Shown piece after piece: positions 56,707 to 64,000 of a stretch of DNA of 64,000 nucleotides. Each line of letters starts with the position of its first letter. The stretch's first letter is position 1. The notes beneath the pieces were generated by a model. It was not told the DNA's origin and made no database searches. It was given only the letters and a program-made list of their open reading frames with translations. The translations under genes and the position numbers were made by a program. The stretch is from Sinomicrobium oceani (lineage in GTDB: Bacteria; Bacteroidota; Bacteroidia; Flavobacteriales; Flavobacteriaceae), in contig NZ_FPJE01000001.1 in the NCBI RefSeq assembly GCF_900119185.1, positions 284,058 through 348,057 on the forward strand, given 5' to 3'.

Positions 56707-57571
56707 CGATAAAGCGTCTGGTAATAGGTTGATAAGAATCTATTCGACGGTCTCTCAAAAAAGGCCAGTGGGTTCTGTAAACATCAGATTTTGCCGTATT
56801 AATCTCATGCACCACAATTTCTTCGTCCTCATGAGAAGCCTGGTACAGTACGGTTCCGAAGGGATTCGAAATAAACGATCCTCCCCAGAATTTCATGGCT
56901 CCGTCCTGTTCATATCCTACACGGTTCACGCTCACAACATGTACGCCGTTTGCTACGGCATGACTGCGTTGTATGGTTTGCCAGGCATTGTACTGCTCCG
57001 TATTGGTATCTTCGTCCTGGGAAGTGGCCCATCCTATGGCCGTAGGATAAAACAAGATTTCAGCCCCCATCAGCGAGGTAATGCGGGCTGCTTCCGGGTA
57101 CCATTGATCCCAGCAGATAAGAACTCCTATCGTCGCATAACGGGTACGGAATACTTTATATCCCAGGTCTCCAGGAGTAAAATAGAATTTCTCGTAATAT
57201 GCCGGGTCATCCGGGATGTGCATTTTTCTGTATTTTCCGAGATATGTACCGTCCGCATCGATGACTGCAGTGGTATTGTGATACAATCCCTGCGCACGCT
57301 TTTCAAAGAGCGATGCGATAACAACTACCCCGTGGGCTGCAGCTACTTCGCAGAGTGCATCCGTAGATGGTCCGGGAATTGCTTCTGCGAGGGCAAAATT
57401 GTCATAATCTTCCGTATCACAGAAATAAAGAGAGGTAAACAATTCCTGCAGGCAAACGATCTGCGCCCCTTGCGCAGCGCCCTTTTTTATCCCTGAAATA
57501 GCTTTCTCCAGGTTTTCCTGTTTGTCAGCAACACATGTGTTCTGAACAAGTCCAACTTTTACTTTTGTCAT
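56696..57571 (-). CDS. aguB: N-carbamoylputrescine amidase
   Basis: 291 aa, carbon-nitrogen hydrolase (nitrilase) fold. The triad is a Glu in LQELFTSLYFC, a Lys in YRKMHIPDD and a Cys in GVLICWDQWYPEAAR. The KMHIPDDPAYYEKFYFTPGD segment and WDQWYPE are typical of the AguB group. It makes putrescine from N-carbamoylputrescine, completing the agmatine route with aguA downstream. It starts 13 bases after the glutathione peroxidase gene and overlaps aguA. Confidence 0.95.
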   Translation of the reverse strand: MTKVKVGLVQNTCVADKQENLEKAISGIKKGAAQGAQIVCLQELFTSLYFCDTEDYDNFALAEAIPGPSTDALCEVAAAHGVVVIASLFEKRAQGLYHNTTAVIDADGTYLGKYRKMHIPDDPAYYEKFYFTPGDLGYKVFRTRYATIGVLICWDQWYPEAARITSLMGAEILFYPTAIGWATSQDEDTNTEQYNAWQTIQRSHAVANGVHVVSVNRVGYEQDGAMKFWGGSFISNPFGTVLYQASHEDEEIVVHEINTAKSDVYRTHWPFLRDRRIDSYQPITRRFIDES

Positions 57572-57584
57572 TCTCTGAATATAC

Positions 57585-58139
57585 TCAACTTTTAATCCAA
57601 TCGGTTATCGAAGGGTCATTAGGCAATGTTCTGGGAGCAATCACTTTTACAAGATGTCCGGATTCGTCTACAAGGTACTTCTGGAAATTCCACTCCACTT
57701 CCGAATCTTCCTTACCGTTTTTCGATTTTTCCGTCAGGAACTGGTACACCGGGTGCATATCTTTTCCTTTCACCGAAATCTTGCTCATCATCGGGAAGGT
57801 AACCCCATAATTCTGCTTACAGAAAGCCGCGATTTCCTCATCGCTTCCGGGCTCCTGTCCTCCGAAATTGTTTGCAGGAAAACCTACGATTACAAAATTG
57901 TTGCTCTTATAAGCGTCGTACAATTCCTGCAAACCCTCGTATTGTGGGGTAAGGCCACACTCACTCGCCGTATTGACCACCAGGATTTTCTTTCCTTTCA
58001 GTGTACTGAAATCAAACTCATTGCCATAGAGGTCTTCTACTTTAAACTGGTAAATTGTCTCCTTGTCCATATAATCTTCTTTTTGAGCAAATACTGTTGC
58101 AAATAACAATATAAATGCGGGAACCAATAGTTTTTTCAT
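57585..58139 (-). CDS. Secreted glutathione peroxidase-like protein
   Basis: 184 aa from ATG at 58139, where a signal peptide begins (MKKLLVPAFILLFATVFAQ); an upstream ATG at 58193 is less likely. GPx motifs: NTASECGLTPQYEGL with a Cys peroxidatic residue (not selenocysteine), GFPANNFGGQEPG and WNFQKYLV. A second Cys (AFCKQNYGVTFPM) could be the resolving residue, so thioredoxin may be the reductant. Export would place it in the periplasm. It leads the group with aguB. A TACCTTTA element lies at 58157-58164. Confidence 0.9.
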   Translation of the reverse strand: MKKLLVPAFILLFATVFAQKEDYMDKETIYQFKVEDLYGNEFDFSTLKGKKILVVNTASECGLTPQYEGLQELYDAYKSNNFVIVGFPANNFGGQEPGSDEEIAAFCKQNYGVTFPMMSKISVKGKDMHPVYQFLTEKSKNGKEDSEVEWNFQKYLVDESGHLVKVIAPRTLPNDPSITDWIKS

Positions 58140-58204
58140 GTTATGAATTTTATATCTAAAGGTAATTATATTTGAGAGCATTACAAAAGACATTATGAGA
58201 AATA

Positions 58205-58256
58205 AAAATCCCGGATACCGTCATTTTTTCAGAAAAATGCGGTGATCCGGGATTTT
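58205..58256 (-). terminator. Long hairpin terminator after the DUF1080 genes
   Basis: AATCCCGGAT and ATCCGGGATT form the outer stem and ACCG-CATTTTT with AAAAATG-CGGT the inner one, about 48 bases in all. It lies between the DUF1080 stop (58280) and the glutathione peroxidase start, with T runs on both strands. Confidence 0.8.
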
Positions 58257-58279
58257 CGTTCCGTCCCTGAAGCGGGAAA

Positions 58280-58900
58280 TTACTCGTTCTCGGGGAGTTC
58301 TTTCAGGGTTACTTTCTTCCAGTACACCTTTATTCCTCCTCCATCATGAATCTGGAGTGCTATTTTTCCGTTGGCTTCCCCTATTTTTTCATCTTTGAAG
58401 TCAACCATTTGTTCTCCGTTGAGCCAGGTCGTCACGTGATCTCCCTGAACCCTGATCTTCATATGGTTCCATTCCCCGAATTTCAACACCTTTTCTTTTT
58501 CCGGATCGGGTTTTATGAGCCATCCCCTTCCGTAAGACTCATATATTCCCCCGGTGTGAAGGTCGGGCGGAGCTACTTCTACCTGCCATCCGGAAATAAT
58601 AGTCCCTTCGATATCCGAACGGAAAAATACTCCGCTGTTCCCATTGGCTTCCTGACGGAATTCCACATCCAGTTCAAAGTTTTTATACTGTTTTTCCGTT
58701 GCGAGATAGCCGTATTCTTTATCAGGTCCGCTTTCGGACACCAATAAGCCGTCTTCTACATACCATTTTTCCGTCCCGTACTTCTTCCATCCGGTCAGGT
58801 CTTTTCCGTTAAAAAGTTCGGTTTTTCCCGAGCTGCACGCTCCGAGCACCAACACAGCCGTACATGCGGCCAAAAGGTTTTTTAAAGTCATTTTTCTCAT
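58280..58900 (-). CDS. DUF1080 lipoprotein, 3-keto-glycoside hydrolase-like
   Basis: 206 aa. Lipobox VLGAC near residue 21. One DUF1080 (concanavalin-like) domain fills the rest: LFNGKDLTGWKKYG at the start, NFELDVEFRQEANGNSGVFFRSD in the middle (the GNSG-x-F-F-R-S strand) and GKIALQIHDGG near the end. This family contains enzymes that cleave 3-keto-disaccharides. It overlaps the previous gene by four bases (ATGA) and is the last of three genes with the oxidoreductase at 59715. A long hairpin terminator follows. Confidence 0.88.
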   Translation of the reverse strand: MRKMTLKNLLAACTAVLVLGACSSGKTELFNGKDLTGWKKYGTEKWYVEDGLLVSESGPDKEYGYLATEKQYKNFELDVEFRQEANGNSGVFFRSDIEGTIISGWQVEVAPPDLHTGGIYESYGRGWLIKPDPEKEKVLKFGEWNHMKIRVQGDHVTTWLNGEQMVDFKDEKIGEANGKIALQIHDGGGIKVYWKKVTLKELPENE

Positions 58901-59676
58901 CGTTTTCTTATTTTTATATTCTTATACCAGATAAAACTTCCGTGATCCTGTAATCCTATGAGTCCGGAGCGGAATTTTCCGTAATCGGGAAAGTCTTTCC
59001 ACTTCCCTTCATTTTTACGTTTTTTCCAGTCTTCCGACCAGGGTACGAACGCTACGGTTTCTTTACCATTGAGCCAATATGTTACTTTTTCGGGTGTAAA
59101 CAGTATACGGGTAGAATTCCAGGTCCCCGAAGATTTTACGGCTCCTTCGTAATCGGGTGTATACATTCCGTAATCGGCTCCGATAGATTGCCAGTCCTCG
59201 AGTTTTTCGGGAAAACCGGTCTGATCGATCACCTGATATTCCGGGGCATTAAAATACGGGGCCTCATACTGTACTCCTTCCTGCACATGGTAAAATATAC
59301 CGCTGTTTCCTCCTTCGGCGATCTTCCACTCTACGGAAAGTTCGAAGTTTCCGAAGGGTTCTTTTCCGTACACAATATCTCCACCGATATCCCCGCCTCT
59401 TCCGAGCGACTTCAAGGTACCTTCTTCCACGATCCAGCCATCGGGTAGCGACTCCGCGTTAAACCCTCTCCAGCCGTCTGCTGTCTTTCCATCGAAAAGC
59501 AACATCCACCCTTCGGAACGTTCTTTTTCCGTCAGGGTATTGTCCTGTTTACCGTTTGACGCAGAGGGAGTTTCTGCCTGTGCAGCTTCCTTTTGCGCCG
59601 ATCCTTCTTTTTTTTCGGTTTTGCATGCCCCCAGACACAGCAATGCCATACTGAGTACTATCAGTTTCTTTTTCAT
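58897..59676 (-). CDS. DUF1080 lipoprotein, second copy
   Basis: 259 aa from ATG at 59676; an upstream frame to 59748 overlaps the oxidoreductase gene. Signal with LCLGAC (Cys18), a Lys/Glu/Ala-rich linker (about 20-50), then a DUF1080 domain: LLFDGKTADGWRGFN, GNFELSVEWKIAEGGNSGIFYHVQEG and GLIGLQDHG near the end. About 30% of readable positions match the downstream copy, so they are paralogues, not a recent duplication. Both carry G-N-S-G-(I/V)-F. Probably surface or periplasmic and acting on 3-keto sugars made by the oxidoreductase. Confidence 0.88.
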   Translation of the reverse strand: MKKKLIVLSMALLCLGACKTEKKEGSAQKEAAQAETPSASNGKQDNTLTEKERSEGWMLLFDGKTADGWRGFNAESLPDGWIVEEGTLKSLGRGGDIGGDIVYGKEPFGNFELSVEWKIAEGGNSGIFYHVQEGVQYEAPYFNAPEYQVIDQTGFPEKLEDWQSIGADYGMYTPDYEGAVKSSGTWNSTRILFTPEKVTYWLNGKETVAFVPWSEDWKKRKNEGKWKDFPDYGKFRSGLIGLQDHGSFIWYKNIKIRKR

Positions 59677-59714
59677 TTCTACTAATTTATAAAATAAATT
59701 CAATGCTGTTTTTG

Positions 59715-61073
59715 TCAGGCGATAACTTTCATCTTTACAGGGTCCCACTGTATATAGGTATCCTGAAAATAACTGTCATTACACAAAAGTGCAGGCGCAG
59801 CGGCCCTGAATCCGAACACGGGATCTTCTACAACCGTTCCCCCGTGACGTATAGCATGAAAAAAGTTGGCAAAATGGTCGTAATGAGCCCCTTTATATCC
59901 TTTTTCCGCACGATATACGGTTTCCGTCGGAGGCAGTATTTTTTTGCGATCTGCATAACTGACGGCTTCTTTCGCTTTTTCCTCCAGGAAAGGATCACTG
60001 TCCGAATGATTGTTTCGCTTCAGAGTTACATCATCCCAGGTTACCTCCATGGCTCCTTTGGTCCCAACGATCTTCAGGTAAGTGGATCCGCTGGTACCAT
60101 CTACAAAATTGCAGCGTAACGAAAGATTAAAACCGGGATGTTGCTCCGATTGGGGGTAATTGAATATCCCCAACAGCACATCGGGTACTTCACGGCCATC
60201 TTTCCAGTATCGCAGTCCCCCCATAGCAGATATCTTGTCCGGACCGTAAGAACCGGTAATAAAATGCAAACTGGAAAAGAGATGGACAAAAAGGTCCCCG
60301 GACATTCCCGTACCGTAATCGAGATAATTTCTCCAACGGAAAAAACGAAGCGGGTCAAAAGGACGCTTTTCGGTATTGGAAATAAACCGTTCCCAGTCTA
60401 CCGTCTCTTTATTTCCATCCTCAGGCACGGTATATTGCCAGGCCCCGAGTGGTGAATGCCGGGCCCAGAAACCTTCGGCATAGTTGATCTCTCCTATGGC
60501 TCCTTCGGCGAGAAGTTGCCGGGCTTTTTCGTTTCCGAGAGAGGAAAGTCCCTGGCTACCGACCATAAATATCTTTCCTGACTTTTTCCAGGCCTTGATC
60601 AGCTCATGTCCTTCATCTACGGAATGCACCATCGGCTTTTCGCAATACACGTGTTTACCAGCTTTCAGTGCATCGATACCTATCTGTTTATGCCAGTGGT
60701 CGGGAGTTCCTATAATAACGGCATCAATATCATTTCTTTTCAGGATCTCTTTGTAATCCCGGGTTTTAAAAAGATGGTCTCCCCAACGCTCCGAAGCTTT
60801 ATCGAGACGGCCGTCATACAGATCACAGACTGCAACAATTTCTATGTTATCGTGTTCAAGCGCCGTATTCATATCTGCCACGCCCATTCCCCCCGCACCT
60901 ATAAGTGCCAGTTTCAGTACTTTTTCTTCGGAAAAATACGACAGCCTTTCGAGGTAGTTGACCTGCTGTCCGTTTTTAATAACGGTATTTCCGGCGAGGA
61001 TTGACGGAGTTACTGCAGTCGCTGCTCCGGCCAATCCGAGGTTTCTTAAGAACGATCTTCTGTTGTTCTTCAT
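59715..61073 (-). CDS. Tat-exported Gfo/Idh/MocA-family oxidoreductase
   Basis: 452 aa. The start is a twin-arginine signal (RRSFLRNLGLAGAA) ending near residue 28 (ILAGN). The Rossmann fold follows: LALIGAGGMGVADM for NAD(P), VAVCDLYDGR, IDAVIIGTPDHWH and then GKHVYCEKPM, all family signatures. The C-terminal domain has GSYGPDKISAMGG and the ATG-rich ends of the glycosyl-hydrolase-like subgroup. Tat export implies that the folded, cofactor-loaded enzyme works in the periplasm. It leads the operon with the two DUF1080 genes, and TatC is encoded in the window. Confidence 0.92.
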   Translation of the reverse strand: MKNNRRSFLRNLGLAGAATAVTPSILAGNTVIKNGQQVNYLERLSYFSEEKVLKLALIGAGGMGVADMNTALEHDNIEIVAVCDLYDGRLDKASERWGDHLFKTRDYKEILKRNDIDAVIIGTPDHWHKQIGIDALKAGKHVYCEKPMVHSVDEGHELIKAWKKSGKIFMVGSQGLSSLGNEKARQLLAEGAIGEINYAEGFWARHSPLGAWQYTVPEDGNKETVDWERFISNTEKRPFDPLRFFRWRNYLDYGTGMSGDLFVHLFSSLHFITGSYGPDKISAMGGLRYWKDGREVPDVLLGIFNYPQSEQHPGFNLSLRCNFVDGTSGSTYLKIVGTKGAMEVTWDDVTLKRNNHSDSDPFLEEKAKEAVSYADRKKILPPTETVYRAEKGYKGAHYDHFANFFHAIRHGGTVVEDPVFGFRAAAPALLCNDSYFQDTYIQWDPVKMKVIA

Positions 61074-61097
61074 ACTCAGGTTGATTTTAAAATTTTA

Positions 61098-61130
61098 TGA
61101 AGGTAAACTTACCCGAACACGGGATATCAA
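61098..61130 (-). promoter_or_regulatory. Candidate promoter of the oxidoreductase operon
   Basis: On the minus strand TTG (61130-61128), 22-base spacer, TACCTTCA (61105-61098), six of eight matches to TAnnTTTG. The spacer is slightly long, as expected for a promoter that needs an activator. Predicted start near 61093, leader about 20 bases. Confidence 0.45.
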
Positions 61131-61132
61131 CC

Positions 61133-61152
61133 GGGGTAATATTAGGGGTAAT
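61133..61152 (-). repeat. Direct repeat before the oxidoreductase promoter
   Basis: On the minus strand ATTACCCC occurs twice (61152-61145 and 61140-61133) with four bases between, a 12-base period. It lies directly upstream of the -33 element. Direct repeats at this distance are the usual binding sites of SARP-type regulators. Confidence 0.55.
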
Positions 61153-61178
61153 GACCAAAAAAAGATGTGAAAATATTT

Positions 61179-63491
61179 TTAATGACCGGGAAAATCAGAC
61201 GGATAGACTTCTCCGTAAAAGTTTTCATATAGTCTTTTGTAGTGCGCTATAGTTTTTCCTGCCAGCGTATGTTTCCCGTTCTTGACCAATATGGCAACCT
61301 TTCGTTGTACCGCAGGTTCGTATAAAGGGTCGGTAGTGAGAATGGCCCGGAGGATGAGAAGCTCTTCTTCCTCCGAGAATTTCCCCGGAGTTTCAATGAA
61401 GGGAACCAGGATATCCAATACCCTGTTGGCGTAGTCGGACTTAAATTTATCTATCCACTCCACCTCGGTCTGGGGCAGCATGGTTCCCCTGCTGACCATT
61501 TTTGCCCAGGTGAGCAGGTCCTGCCGTTCCGGCAATACTTTGCTTTGCGTTTCATGAAACAGCGGGATCTTCCGGTGGAGCTCCCAAAGATCAATCTCTA
61601 CCGTATCTCCTGCTTCCATTCGCCACATTTTATTGGCATATACGATATGCAAATCGAGTTCTTTACCGAAGATATTACGGATCTCCTTGATATGGGTACT
61701 CCTGTTGTTTTTTACACTTTCCGAAGAAAATCCGGGCCATAACAGGCTTCCCATTTTTCTTGACGACACTCCGCCTTCCTTTATCGTATAAAGCAGTAAT
61801 AGCAGTAATAATTCTTTCCGCTTTGGAGAAAACCGGAATGTCATATCCATTCCGCTGACCCCAGTGATCCGGAACTCGTCCAATAACTGGATCCTGGATT
61901 TCAGACCGGCTGGATCTATGTCTCGCTTCGGTAAGACCGGGCCGGTATCTTCCGCAAACCCAGCCGGGCGCCCTGTCTTTCTCCGTCTACGGAAAAAGAA
62001 AAAGATCCAGGTTCCAAGAGCTAAAGCCGTCATACTCCCCAGAATGTAAGGAAGTACGGAAGCGGAAGCTGTTTCCGTAAAACCCGAAGCATAGACCTTT
62101 GCAACTTCCTGGTCGCTGAGTGCCCTGTTCCACACATAAAACTCACTGAGTCTTCCTTTGAAATACTGCCCCCAAAGGTTGGAGCCGATCAGTACCGAAT
62201 GATTGGTCTGCTCGAGCTCTGAAGCAAGGATGTCATCTACCGGTTTACCGTTAACATAGAAGTATATTTTTTTATCCTGCGAATATACATAAGTAAGGTG
62301 TACCCATGAACCGGTTTTCAGTGGCATCCCTTCTCCCGAATGGTCTTTTAGCCCCGGTGTGGTAAACTGCAATTTACCGTTGAATATTTTTGCGGAAAAT
62401 GCCTCCCCCTTCCCGATAAGGCTCAGACTCCCCTGTATTTCTTCGGGTTTTACCCATGCCGATATGGAAATCTCTTTAAAATCGGTATCTCTGGCCTCTC
62501 TGAAATCAATATAGCTTGTTTTTCCATTAAAAAAAGCTACTTTCCCTCGCTCCGGGTCATCCACAAAACGAACATCCGTATAGATCCCGTTATCATAAGG
62601 AGCGACTCTGTTTGCTGTCTGCTCCTTAAACGGAAGGTAATACCGAAGCCCCTCTTTAATGTCATAAGCATAGGCTTGGAAAACTTTAAAACGGGGAGCC
62701 ATACTCCCACTAAATGAAAATATATCCGGGGAAAACCAGTAGCCTCGTTTCTTGGGTGATAATTTATATAATGTCGTCACCACCGGACCACAGGATTTCA
62801 CTCCGGGCAGTTCCTGCCATTTCACATCGCGGAGCGGCTGATTTCCGAATTGAACATCGGCATGATAGAATGACATCCGTGAAATACTATCGGCGTAAGA
62901 GCGCCACAAAGCCGGATTATCGGTACGGATAAAATTGGGAAGTTTACCTTCCTGTTCAAAAAGGAGCTTATGCACATTTTTTACCGTTTCCTTGTTTTCC
63001 TCTCCGCGGACATCCACAAGAGTCAGGAGCTCACAATGTTCTTTTTCCGACAGCAAACCTGTCTTATAGTTCGTTTTATTGATCCAATGAGACAAGGCCC
63101 ATGGAGAATCTGTATCATCCGTAAAAATAAACAACCTGCTGTTCTTAACCGACTCCCACAAACTCGTGCTGTCCTTTTTTAAATATGGAGACAATCCGGA
63201 AGTTTCGATTTTCGAATGTAACCGTTTATAATCTCCTATAACCATAAGCACCAGTATTTCCGGAGAGGTTTCATCTCCGAGAAAAGATTGCATGATACGG
63301 AGCTTTTCCCTGGTGATTTCTTCGGGAGTACAGGTAAATGCGCGGTATCCGTTTTTCAGGCGATAAGAAAAGTCTTCCAGTCCGCTTTTCTCCATAAGCA
63401 CCTGATCCGACAACGATTGTCCGAGGCTATGCTCAACTATAAGCACAAGCAACAGAAAAGAAAAAGCTAAAGAAAATTTAACGGCAGGCAT
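61179..63491 (-). CDS. Membrane one-component regulator: LamG-like sensor, winged-helix output
   Basis: 770 aa from ATG at 63491, where a signal peptide begins (FSLAFSFLLLVLIVEHSLGQ); a longer frame to 63560 is unlikely. Residues about 28-280 are an undetermined extracytoplasmic region, about 285-472 a LamG/concanavalin-like domain (GVAFFNGKTSYIDF, then GSWVHLTYVYS and YVNGKPVDD, FKGRLSEFYVWNRALSDQEV), and 479-500 one membrane helix (LPYILGSMTALALGTWIFFFF) followed by RRRRK. The cytoplasmic part begins with a winged-helix of SARP/OmpR kind (about 530-632; LLWPGFSSESVKNNRSTHIKEIRNIFG) and ends in a helical region. It is upstream of the oxidoreductase operon on the same strand. Confidence 0.75.
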   Translation of the reverse strand: MPAVKFSLAFSFLLLVLIVEHSLGQSLSDQVLMEKSGLEDFSYRLKNGYRAFTCTPEEITREKLRIMQSFLGDETSPEILVLMVIGDYKRLHSKIETSGLSPYLKKDSTSLWESVKNSRLFIFTDDTDSPWALSHWINKTNYKTGLLSEKEHCELLTLVDVRGEENKETVKNVHKLLFEQEGKLPNFIRTDNPALWRSYADSISRMSFYHADVQFGNQPLRDVKWQELPGVKSCGPVVTTLYKLSPKKRGYWFSPDIFSFSGSMAPRFKVFQAYAYDIKEGLRYYLPFKEQTANRVAPYDNGIYTDVRFVDDPERGKVAFFNGKTSYIDFREARDTDFKEISISAWVKPEEIQGSLSLIGKGEAFSAKIFNGKLQFTTPGLKDHSGEGMPLKTGSWVHLTYVYSQDKKIYFYVNGKPVDDILASELEQTNHSVLIGSNLWGQYFKGRLSEFYVWNRALSDQEVAKVYASGFTETASASVLPYILGSMTALALGTWIFFFFRRRRKTGRPAGFAEDTGPVLPKRDIDPAGLKSRIQLLDEFRITGVSGMDMTFRFSPKRKELLLLLLLYTIKEGGVSSRKMGSLLWPGFSSESVKNNRSTHIKEIRNIFGKELDLHIVYANKMWRMEAGDTVEIDLWELHRKIPLFHETQSKVLPERQDLLTWAKMVSRGTMLPQTEVEWIDKFKSDYANRVLDILVPFIETPGKFSEEEELLILRAILTTDPLYEPAVQRKVAILVKNGKHTLAGKTIAHYKRLYENFYGEVYPSDFPGH

Positions 63492-63677
63492 TCGGTTGGC
63501 TGATTCCAAAATTTCCCCTAAAGTATAAAAAAAGAAAGGCTCTTCAAAACCTGATTTCAAAAAGTTAAGGCTGCTGTGATAGCCTTTTGGTTAAGGCCTT
63601 CGAGCGTTCTGAAAACGACCTTTCATTTTGTCTGTTCTGGAATTGGACTGTATGTCCACATCCCTGACTTTACGGCA

Positions 63678-63709
63678 TAAAAAAACCCTTCACGTCTTGT
63701 GAAGGGTTT
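63678..63709 (-). terminator. rrn operon terminator
   Basis: AAACCCTTCAC (63683-63693) and GTGAAGGGTTT (63699-63709) enclose a five-base loop; the minus strand continues with seven T. It lies just after the 5S gene. Confidence 0.92.
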
Positions 63710-63712
63710 CGA

Positions 63713-63820
63713 AGAAGGCGGCGACATACTCTCCCGCTCTCGCAGTACCATCTGCGCTCATGGGCTTAACTACTCTGTTCGGTATGGTAAGAGGTGAGCC
63801 CCATGGCTATAACCACCTTA
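63713..63820 (-). rRNA. rrf: 5S ribosomal RNA
   Basis: The minus strand reads GGTGGTTATAGCCATGGGG at the 5' end, then CACCTCTTACCATACCGAACAG, GTTAAGCCCATGAGCGC and the 3' GTATGTCGCCGCC. These are the conserved 5S landmarks with the usual terminal helix. Ends are accurate to a few bases. It follows the 23S gene, separated by about 75 bases, and is closed by the terminator at 63678. Confidence 0.95.
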
Positions 63821-63894
63821 AATCTATGGCACAAAGGCCGATATCGTAACATATTGAGATAAAACAACACCATAAATACTAAAGTAAACAAGCG

Positions 63895-64000
63895 GTATTA
63901 TAAGTTTACGGGTAATTAGTACTACTCGGCTAACACATTACTGCCTATACACCTGTAGCCTATCAACGTGGTCATCTCCCACGACCCTTTAAAGAAATCT
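63895..64000 (-). rRNA. rrl: 23S ribosomal RNA, 3' end (partial)
   Basis: The minus strand holds GGGAGATGACC, ACGTTGATAGGC and GTACTAATTACCCG, the conserved 3' end of 23S rRNA. The gene continues past the right edge. The 3' end at 63895 was set by counting 20 bases past GTACTAAT, as in E. coli. Confidence 0.93.

Overview
The window reads as chromosome of a Bacteroidota bacterium, most likely a member of the Flavobacteriaceae. Evidence: many promoters have the Bacteroidota form (TTG or TTTG, about 19 bases, then TAnnTTTG). tRNAs lack an encoded CCA. There are bacillithiol genes (bshC, bshB1), a LysM/periplasmic-binding fusion, DUF4369, DUF1080 and M28/S9 secreted proteins, and the order recQ / kdsD-tatC-AhpD-like-lptB. 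GC is in the mid forties. No insertion sequence, prophage, integrase or CRISPR array was seen; this is mostly ordinary core genome.

Layout. 0.2-3.1 kb: FKBP-type lipoprotein, S4 protein, TPMT-type methyltransferase, phosphoribosyltransferase, shikimate kinase. 3.3-3.7 kb: tRNA-Lys, tRNA-Lys, tRNA-Leu. 3.8-6.5 kb: two membrane proteins of unknown role and two tandem TlpA-like thioredoxin proteins, one with no cysteine at all. 6.6-20.9 kb: aconitase; guaA with a LysM protein and OsmC; a PLP decarboxylase; bshC; an M23 peptidase; a cysteine desulfurase-like protein. 21-26 kb: duplicated-domain lipoprotein, FabH, S9 peptidase. 26-30.9 kb: glycerol regulon glpD-glpK-glpF with a divergent DeoR-type regulator and inverted repeats between them. 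31-43.2 kb: GNAT, htpG, MOSC, AraC regulator, AlkB, S1/P1 nuclease, serine hydrolase, HAD phosphatase, DUF819, DUF4369. 43.3-51.4 kb: DUF389, dnaN, lptB, AhpD-like, tatC, kdsD, recQ. 51.5-58.1 kb: M28 peptidase, tRNA-His, bshB1, and an apparent transcription unit glutathione peroxidase - N-carbamoylputrescine amidase - agmatine deiminase - trans-sulfuration enzyme. 58.3-63.5 kb: two DUF1080 lipoproteins and a Tat-exported Gfo/Idh/MocA oxidoreductase, preceded by a large membrane protein that joins a LamG-type domain to a cytoplasmic winged-helix output. 63.7-64 kb: 5S and the 3' end of 23S rRNA; the rrn operon enters from the right on the minus strand.

How the genes work together. The glp genes import, phosphorylate and oxidise glycerol under a local repressor. 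aguB/aguA turn agmatine into putrescine. bshC and bshB1 supply two of the bacillithiol steps. kdsD and lptB serve lipopolysaccharide synthesis and export. TatC can export the RR-signal oxidoreductase whose operon also encodes two 3-keto-glycoside hydrolase-like lipoproteins. The part most likely to be new is the 58-63.5 kb module: a membrane-bound one-component regulator (LamG outside, SARP-like DNA-binding inside) beside a periplasmic sugar-oxidation operon whose promoter carries a direct repeat just upstream of its -33 element. Other points of interest are the cysteine-free TlpA paralogue, three tandem octamers before htpG, and a guaA promoter placed so close to the start codon that the mRNA may be leaderless. 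All family assignments come from reading the translations; no database search was run.
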